Shown: positions 7,222 through 11,267 of the stretch, in pieces | Layout: every line of letters begins with the position of its first letter | Position numbering within the stretch: the first letter of the stretch is position 1 | DNA from: Deltaproteobacteria bacterium | GTDB taxonomy: Bacteria; Desulfobacterota; Dissulfuribacteria; Dissulfuribacterales; JALVPX01 | NCBI GenBank assembly: GCA_027031565.1 | Contig: JALVPX010000187.1 | Location: 1-11,267, forward strand | DNA length: 11,267 bases | Reading direction: 5' to 3' | Notes under the pieces: generated by a model | The model's database searches: none | Seen by the model: only the letters and a program-made list of their open reading frames with translations | What the model was told of the DNA's origin: nothing | Translations under genes and position numbers: made by a program

Positions 7222-8019
7222 TCAAAAAGACAGACTCAACGTAACCCCTCCAAAGACGTTCACCTCTCGGCCTTGATGCATGCCTGTATCGCTTATCAAG
7301 TCTGATGCATCATCAGATAATGGCAGAGAAACATATAATTCCGGGCTGATTGTTACATATTTATTGATTGGCACAGGAATGGCCGCTGACAATAAGACCG
7401 TATGGAATGCACTGTATTCGTCGTCTGGATCCCCTGGATCAGCATAGGCGCCCTCGTCGTCCGAGTCTAGATAGCTCAACTCCGCTCCGAGATCCAGCGA
7501 CAAATTGCCTCGCAATGGAACAGAGTGAGAAAGACCAAGGGTTATATAAGTGCCTGGATAATGGCCAAATTCCCTGTAAATTGTAAGCGATGGCGACAGC
7601 ACAGTGTCATATGAGGCGCTGAGATATATCTCATGAGAGTCATAAGCTTGATCAAGGGCATACCAAATGTATCCCAACTCGGTGGACCACTTGCCAAATT
7701 CCCAGCCATAAGCAAATGTAATGTCTGTTTCGTTCAGGTTGTCAGAAGATCCGCTGCCAGAAGTTGACCATGGGTCAGTATCAATGTTCTGCCATACGTT
7801 CACAGAAACTCCTTTATAACTGAGTGTCATGGAAGGCTGAATGACCAAACTGTCGCGGCTGAGTTCAAAACCCCTCCATACATACTGGCTGTAGAGACTG
7901 ACAGAGCCTTCGAATTCGGGCTTGTCATCCGCTGCCGCTGCACTGGATACCATGAGCACGCCAGCCAAAAAGCCGAAAAGCAATACCATTGTCAAAAACT
8001 GTTCCCGCATTCTGTTCAT
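7222..8019 (-). CDS. outer-membrane beta-barrel protein, TorF/Gcw_chp-like putative porin
   Basis: The 265-residue product has a signal peptide (positive MNRMREQ, hydrophobic 9-25, likely cleavage near SSAAAA at 25-30). It continues as alternating polar/aromatic strands and ends in Phe (SLSF), as exported beta-barrel proteins do. The early stretch YVWRGFELSRD (46-56), followed by QPSMTLSYKGVSV (61-73), resembles the TorF/Gcw_chp family (TIGR02001-type) of putative porins, which includes many proteins of unknown substrate. An acidic loop (SDDEGAYADPGDPDDEY, 186-202) is probably extracellular. The ATG at 8019 has a strong AGGAGG site. It lies 75 bp after glnK with no terminator between, so cotranscription with amt and glnK is likely and suggests passage of a nitrogen compound through the outer membrane. 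That function is inferred from context. Family assignment is from remembered motifs. Confidence 0.75.
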   Translation of the reverse strand: MNRMREQFLTMVLLFGFLAGVLMVSSAAAADDKPEFEGSVSLYSQYVWRGFELSRDSLVIQPSMTLSYKGVSVNVWQNIDTDPWSTSGSGSSDNLNETDITFAYGWEFGKWSTELGYIWYALDQAYDSHEIYLSASYDTVLSPSLTIYREFGHYPGTYITLGLSHSVPLRGNLSLDLGAELSYLDSDDEGAYADPGDPDDEYSAFHTVLLSAAIPVPINKYVTISPELYVSLPLSDDASDLISDTGMHQGREVNVFGGVTLSLSF

Positions 8020-8094
8020 TTTTATCCTCCTGTCTGTACAAGCTTTGAATTAATGTTCTACTGATTCGCTTTCGTTCCCTTTCCTCACAAAGAT

Positions 8095-8433
8095 CTATAT
8101 CGCCTCCTTTCCCCTTTCTCCTGTTCTGACCCTGATCACATCTTCCACCGGCAGCACGAAGATCTTGCCGTCGCCGATCTTGCCGGTATTGGCTGCTTCC
8201 CGGATGGCATCGAGCACGGACTCGGCCATCGATTCTTCAACCACAACCTCGATCTTCACCTTTGGCAGAAAATCGACTACGTATTCAGCCCCCCTGTAGA
8301 CCTCCTTGTGCCCCTTCTGCCTTCCATAGCCCTTTACTTCTGATACGGTCATTCCCTTTATGCCTATGGAATCAAGGGCATTCTTGACGTCATCCAATTT
8401 GAACGGCTTTATTACTGCTTCTATTTTTCTCAT
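8095..8433 (-). CDS. glnK: PII nitrogen regulatory protein (paralog 2, next to amt)
   Basis: The second 112-residue PII protein has all functional positions intact: GYGRQKGHKE (35-44), Tyr51 in GAEYVVDF, Q39, K58, TGKIGDGKIF (83-92), R101 and R103. The T-loop is identical to that of the other PII except Val for Ile at 45, so both should be GlnD substrates and both should be able to plug an Amt channel. It is about 81% identical to the other PII by my count, yet the two genes differ at many synonymous sites, which points to old duplication under strong purifying selection. The ATG at 8433 has a GGGAG ribosome binding site. It follows amt by 64 bp and precedes the porin gene. The glnK name is by linkage only. 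Confidence 0.95.
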   Translation of the reverse strand: MRKIEAVIKPFKLDDVKNALDSIGIKGMTVSEVKGYGRQKGHKEVYRGAEYVVDFLPKVKIEVVVEESMAESVLDAIREAANTGKIGDGKIFVLPVEDVIRVRTGERGKEAI

Positions 8434-8473
8434 ATGCTTTCTCCCTATATTTGTTGGGCAGCCAGGCAGACCC

Positions 8474-8486
8474 AGCCTGCCAGGCT
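8474..8486. repeat. 13-bp palindrome in the amt-glnK gap
   Basis: AGCCTG-C-CAGGCT is a perfect 6+1+6 palindrome between the amt stop and the glnK ribosome binding site. The neighbouring GCCAGGC at 8461-8467 repeats its right half, so competing stems are possible. No T-run follows in minus-strand sense. It is most simply an intercistronic mRNA hairpin, although a protein site is possible. Confidence 0.4.
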
Positions 8487-8497
8487 AACCGTTTTTG

Positions 8498-9868
8498 CTA
8501 ATGATCAACCACCATGAAGTCGTTGTATGCGTGGCCGCCATGCTCTGTCACATCGAGGCCTTCCAACTCTTCTTCTTCACTCACGCGCAATCCAACTATC
8601 GCATCGATTACCTTGAACATGATGAGGGCGGTAAAAAAGGACCACACGAAACAGGCCCCTATGCCGATGAGCTGGGTTGTTATAATTTTGGTTGTCACTC
8701 CCTCAATGTTGAACAGCCCGGCCGCAAGGGTGCCCCAGGCACCACATACGCCATGCACCGAAACTGCGCCGACCGGGTCATCGATTTTGAGTGTATGATC
8801 GATAAACAGCACTGAGAGCACTACGAGCACGCCTGCCACTGCTCCTATCACAATGGAGCTTGTGGGCGAGACATTGGCGCAGCCCGCGGTAATGGCGACC
8901 AAGCCTGCCAGTGCACCGTTCAGGGTCATGCCTATCTCAGGCTTTTTGAACAGGGACCAGGAAGTGATCATGGCCAGGACCGCACCCGCTGCTGCTGCAA
9001 GGTTGGTGTTTACGAAGATCATGGCAATCGTTGTATCGGCAGTGGTGGTTGACCCGGGATTGAAACCGAACCAGCCGAGCCACAAGATGAACACGCCGAT
9101 GGCAGCCAAGGGAATATTGTGGCCTGGTATCGCCCTTACCTCACCCTTTGGTCCATACTTGCCCACCCTGGGGCCAAGCACTATGGCACCTGCAAGGGCG
9201 CACCAGGCACCCACTGAATGGACTACTGTGGAGCCGGCAAAGTCTATAAAACCCATCTGTTCCAGCCAGCCATTGCCGTTCAGCAGGCTGCCCCATGCCC
9301 AGGAGCCGAAGATGGGATAGATAAAACCGCATATAAAGATGCTGTATAGCAGATAGGCCTGGAACTTGGTGCGCTCGGCCATGGCGCCTGAGACTATGGT
9401 GGCGGCGGTGCCGGCAAAAACCACCTGGAACATCCAGAAGGCCAGCACCCATTGATCGCCGTCGGGTCCCTTCCAGCCGCTGAGGAAAAAATCGGTGGTT
9501 CCAAACCAGCCGGTTTTAGTGGCGCCGAACATGAGGCCAAATCCCACTGCCCAAAAAGCAATGGTGCCAATAGAGAAATCCATGATGTTTTTCATCATGA
9601 TATTGATTGTGTTTTTCGCCCTCGTGAAACCCGCCTCGACCGCTGCAAAACCCGCTTGCATGAAGAAGACAAGGGCCGCTGCCACCAGAGTCCACAAGAA
9701 ATTGGCGTGCGTCTGAACAAGATCTATTGCCGCCTTGTTGCTTTCCAGCGTAAGAGGTTTGGCTGCCTCCTCTCCCGCCCAGCCACTGGCAGCAGCCAGG
9801 ACAACAGCCAAAACCACTCCAATTGCCAGAATGAACTCCGTTTCCAGATTGCACCTTCCTTTTTTCAT
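8498..9868 (-). CDS. amt: ammonium channel/transporter, Amt family (paralog 2, with signal-sequence-like N-terminus)
   Basis: This 456-residue inner-membrane channel is clearly Amt family but of a different branch from the other copy. An N-terminal hydrophobic segment (about 11-31, ending near SGWA) resembles a cleavable signal peptide. Landmarks are FMQAGFAAVEAGFTRAKN (69-86), MAERTKF (163-169), SWAWG (189-193), IDFAGSTVVHSVGA (208-221, pore His217), LGWFGFNPGS (264-273) and VSVHGVCGAWGT (369-380, pore His372). The PII-contact tail GLRVSEEEELEGLDVTEHG (426-444) is conserved and is followed by an extra NDFMVVDH end. The ATG at 9868 has an AAGGAG ribosome binding site at about 9 nt. It is the first gene of the amt-glnK-porin unit and has a sigma-54-like element about 65 bp upstream. 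Confidence 0.94.
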   Translation of the reverse strand: MKKGRCNLETEFILAIGVVLAVVLAAASGWAGEEAAKPLTLESNKAAIDLVQTHANFLWTLVAAALVFFMQAGFAAVEAGFTRAKNTINIMMKNIMDFSIGTIAFWAVGFGLMFGATKTGWFGTTDFFLSGWKGPDGDQWVLAFWMFQVVFAGTAATIVSGAMAERTKFQAYLLYSIFICGFIYPIFGSWAWGSLLNGNGWLEQMGFIDFAGSTVVHSVGAWCALAGAIVLGPRVGKYGPKGEVRAIPGHNIPLAAIGVFILWLGWFGFNPGSTTTADTTIAMIFVNTNLAAAAGAVLAMITSWSLFKKPEIGMTLNGALAGLVAITAGCANVSPTSSIVIGAVAGVLVVLSVLFIDHTLKIDDPVGAVSVHGVCGAWGTLAAGLFNIEGVTTKIITTQLIGIGACFVWSFFTALIMFKVIDAIVGLRVSEEEELEGLDVTEHGGHAYNDFMVVDH

Positions 9869-9930
9869 TGCTGAAGCTCCTTACCTGTAGTTTTTGTAAA
9901 TTTTAAACTGCGAACTTGATATGAGATATA

Positions 9931-9946
9931 ATCAATGGATGTGCCA
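9931..9946 (-). promoter_or_regulatory. sigma-54-like promoter candidate for amt, with atypical -12 element
   Basis: Minus-strand TGGCAC-ATCCA-TTGAT has a perfect -24 hexamer and correct spacing, but the -12 element reads TTGAT instead of TTGCW, changing the normally invariant GC to GA. Its distance to the gene start (about 63 nt) is close to that of the amtB element (about 58 nt). A sigma-70 reading is possible, with TTGGCA as the -35, but no good -10 is found at 16-18 bp. Confidence 0.35.
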
Positions 9947-10035
9947 AATCAGGTCCGTTTGATTTTTATTGAGTTATTTTAAATAGTTGTTCTTGAAAAA
10001 TGTCTGAGGCAGCTTTTTGGTGAACCAGAATTTAT

Positions 10036-10080
10036 TACAATTTTGTCTCTATGAAGAGGCTCCTATTTAACAAAATTGTA
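10036..10080. promoter_or_regulatory. paired palindromic sites upstream of amt, possible operator or enhancer
   Basis: TACAATTTTGT (10036-10046) and ACAAAATTGTA (10070-10080) are perfect inverse copies. Each is itself a near-palindrome of the form ACAA-N2-TTGT, so the element can be read as two binding sites 33 bp apart. A small CTCT-ATGA-AGAG hairpin sits between them. Relative to the predicted amt start (about 9920) they lie at about -117 to -126 and -150 to -159. They could instead serve the divergent radical SAM gene, as the right-hand site is just upstream of its -10-like TATAAC. Confidence 0.45.
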
Positions 10081-10203
10081 TTATATAACGAAATGGAGCA
10101 AGGTGACGGAAAGAGGTGTTCGTTGAAAAATCAGAAGGGATGGTTCCGGGAGCGCTATCATGCCGCACACTGCCTGACTGTTATGTTGTATATTAAGTGC
10201 GTC

Positions 10204-11267
10204 ATGAAGGCGTTACTCATAAATCCATGGATATATGATTTTGCAGCCTATAATTTCTGGATACGCCCCCTGGGGCTTTACCATGTTGCCGAATGGCTGT
10301 GGGAAAGGGGCGTAGAGGTATCCCTGGTTGATGCACTATCACCCTTCAAGGCCCCGGGCAGGCTCCCGAGAGAGGCCGTTGAGCGCCCCAAGTTGCTTGA
10401 AGGAATACCCCGTAAATATTCCCGTTACGGGGTGTCCCCTAACGATTTTGCAGCACGCATCCGCGCCTGTCTGCCCTTTGACATGGTCTTTGTCACCTCT
10501 TCCATGTCTTACTGGTACGAAGGGGTGAATATGGCTGTATCTGCTGTAAGGCAGGCATGCCTAGATGCCCCTGTAATACTCGGCGGGATATATGCCACGC
10601 TTTGGCCCGCTCATGCCAGGGAAAACAGCGGCGCAAACCTGGTGCTGGAGGGCCCGCTGGAAAAAAATGCCTCTTTGTTGTGCAGGGAGCTGGATCTCCC
10701 TGTTGAGCCAATACGAAAACGTAAGAAATGGTATGAGCTTGGCCTTCATGACGGTCTTAATTATGCAGGTGTAAGGACTGCGTATGGCTGCCCCTTCAAC
10801 TGCACCTATTGCGGGTCGCGTAAGATTTCTGGCCCCTTCAAACAGCGCAAGCCGCAAGAGATAGCCGAGGAACTCCTCTGCCTGCACAAAGCAGGAGTCA
10901 GGCACGTCTCATTTTATGACGATGCCCTGCTGGTAGATTTTGATTCGAGGCTCAAACCGGTACTGGATTGGCTGGAAAAGAAAAATATAGCTTTTACTTT
11001 CCATACGCCTAATGGTCTTCATGCCCGGCTCGTGACGCCGACGGTGGCACGATATTTCAAAAAACATGGCTTCAAGACCATAAAACTGAGCCTTGAGACC
11101 GTATCGCCTGAAAGACAAAAGGCCACTGGAGCAAAGGTGACCAATCTTGCAGTAAAGGAGGCGGTAGCCAGCTTGTTGAGCGAAGGAATCCCGAGGGAGT
11201 CAATCGGAATCTACCTGCTGGCCGGCCTTCCAGACCAGGATGCCCGGGAAGCTGCAGAATCTATCAA
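10204..11267 (+). CDS. radical SAM protein with N-terminal B12-binding-like region (3' end outside window)
   Basis: The frame stays open from 10204 to the window end, giving 354 residues without a stop. The N-terminus MKALLINPWIYDFAAYNFW (1-19), then RPLGL and WERGVEVSLVDAL (33-45), resembles the Rossmann-like cobalamin-binding region of B12-dependent radical SAM enzymes. The DxHxxG cobalt-ligand motif is absent, so B12 binding is doubtful. The radical SAM core begins with GCPFNCTYC (195-203; C196, C200 and C203 as the 4Fe-4S CX3CX2C triad) and continues with SFYDDALL (236-243), IKLSLETVSP (293-302) and a YLLAGLPDQ stretch (337-345). The substrate is unknown. The start at 10204 fits the family's MKALLINP opening but has no good ribosome binding site; in-frame alternatives are ATG 10183, TTG 10123 (preceded by AAGAGG) and ATG 10093. 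It is divergent from the nitrogen genes. Confidence 0.85.
   Translation, partial: MKALLINPWIYDFAAYNFWIRPLGLYHVAEWLWERGVEVSLVDALSPFKAPGRLPREAVERPKLLEGIPRKYSRYGVSPNDFAARIRACLPFDMVFVTSSMSYWYEGVNMAVSAVRQACLDAPVILGGIYATLWPAHARENSGANLVLEGPLEKNASLLCRELDLPVEPIRKRKKWYELGLHDGLNYAGVRTAYGCPFNCTYCGSRKISGPFKQRKPQEIAEELLCLHKAGVRHVSFYDDALLVDFDSRLKPVLDWLEKKNIAFTFHTPNGLHARLVTPTVARYFKKHGFKTIKLSLETVSPERQKATGAKVTNLAVKEAVASLLSEGIPRESIGIYLLAGLPDQDAREAAESI

Larger units (their letters stand above)
9869..10203. other. divergent intergenic region between amt (-) and the radical SAM gene (+)
   Basis: This 335-bp AT-rich stretch has no convincing gene. It holds the amt ribosome binding site, a sigma-54-like element (9931-9946), a weak ACAAAAATGT-like match TGAAAAATGT at 9994-10003, a paired palindromic element (10036-10080), and a -10-like TATAAC (10084-10089) facing the radical SAM gene but without a proper -35. 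The radical SAM reading frame is open back to an ATG at 10093, so part of this region could be coding if a far upstream start were used. No RNA gene was recognised. Confidence 0.6.

Noticed and set aside
7081..7305. 74-codon plus-strand frame between amtB and the porin gene
   Set aside because: It runs through the paired repeats, the terminator hairpin and the 3' end of the porin gene; there is no family match or ribosome binding site.
8853..9320. 155-codon plus-strand open frame
   Set aside because: Antisense shadow of amt; the Pro/Ala-rich translation is what a transmembrane gene yields in the opposite frame.
9581..9599. Perfect 7-bp inverted repeat CATGATG-TTTTT-CATCATG inside amt
   Set aside because: It encodes the conserved MMKNIM stretch of the channel; the symmetry follows from repeated Met codons and no T-run or gap suggests a regulatory role.
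9452..9874. 140-codon plus-strand open frame ending near the amt start
   Set aside because: It is antisense to a conserved transporter gene and its composition follows from the hydrophobic codons of the real gene.
9869..10203. Possible NifA-type TGT-N10-ACA or E. coli NtrC-type sites upstream of amt
   Set aside because: I scanned for these spacings and for GCAC/GTGC half-sites and found no convincing match.

Overview
The window looks like chromosomal DNA of a Gram-negative bacterium, most likely in the Desulfobacterota/deltaproteobacterial range. The reasons are a beta-barrel outer-membrane protein with a signal peptide, a full GlnD-PII-type I glutamine synthetase cascade, amt-before-PII gene order, and a large radical SAM gene of a kind common in anaerobes. 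The taxon is inferred from gene content and cannot be fixed from the window alone. No tRNA, rRNA, CRISPR array, transposase or phage gene was seen.

Layout. Positions 1-398 (+) hold the C-terminal half of a type I 3-dehydroquinate dehydratase (aroD). Positions 526-1113 (+) hold a small SAM-dependent methyltransferase of the phospholipid N-methyltransferase-like group. A strong bidirectional terminator at about 1172-1212 separates these from a block of seven minus-strand genes. In transcription order these are: amt (9868-8498), PII/glnK (8433-8095), a TorF/Gcw_chp-like putative porin (8019-7222), a terminator (about 7195-7141), amtB (6961-5735), PII/glnB (5600-5262), glnD (5248-2693) and glnA (2646-1234). 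A divergent, 3'-truncated radical SAM gene runs from 10204 off the right edge. It does not appear as a closed ORF because its stop lies outside the window.

How the genes work together. The minus-strand block is an almost complete ammonium assimilation module: two ammonium channels of different subfamilies, each followed by its own PII protein; the uridylyltransferase/uridylyl-removing enzyme GlnD that modifies PII; and glutamine synthetase. Both PII proteins keep Tyr51 in the T-loop (the uridylylation site), and GlnA keeps the adenylylation tyrosine (Tyr398), so the full E. coli-type cascade is predicted. GlnE and NtrB/NtrC are not in the window. The porin sits in the first unit, which suggests a role in getting a nitrogen source across the outer membrane.

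The most interesting part is regulatory. Each amt gene has a sigma-54-like -24/-12 element about 60 bp upstream of its start. About 90-150 bp upstream of each element lies a pair of ten-base sites of the type ACAAAAnyGT or ACAAnnTTGT, the members of a pair being 31-33 bp apart (about three helical turns). This may be an enhancer arrangement shared by the two transcription units, but one of the four sites overlaps a terminator T-tract and the match of the second sigma-54 element is imperfect. Other unexplained structures are an 11-bp inverted repeat spanning most of the amtB-glnB gap, two adjacent palindromes in the amtB leader, and a 13-bp palindrome in the amt-glnK gap.
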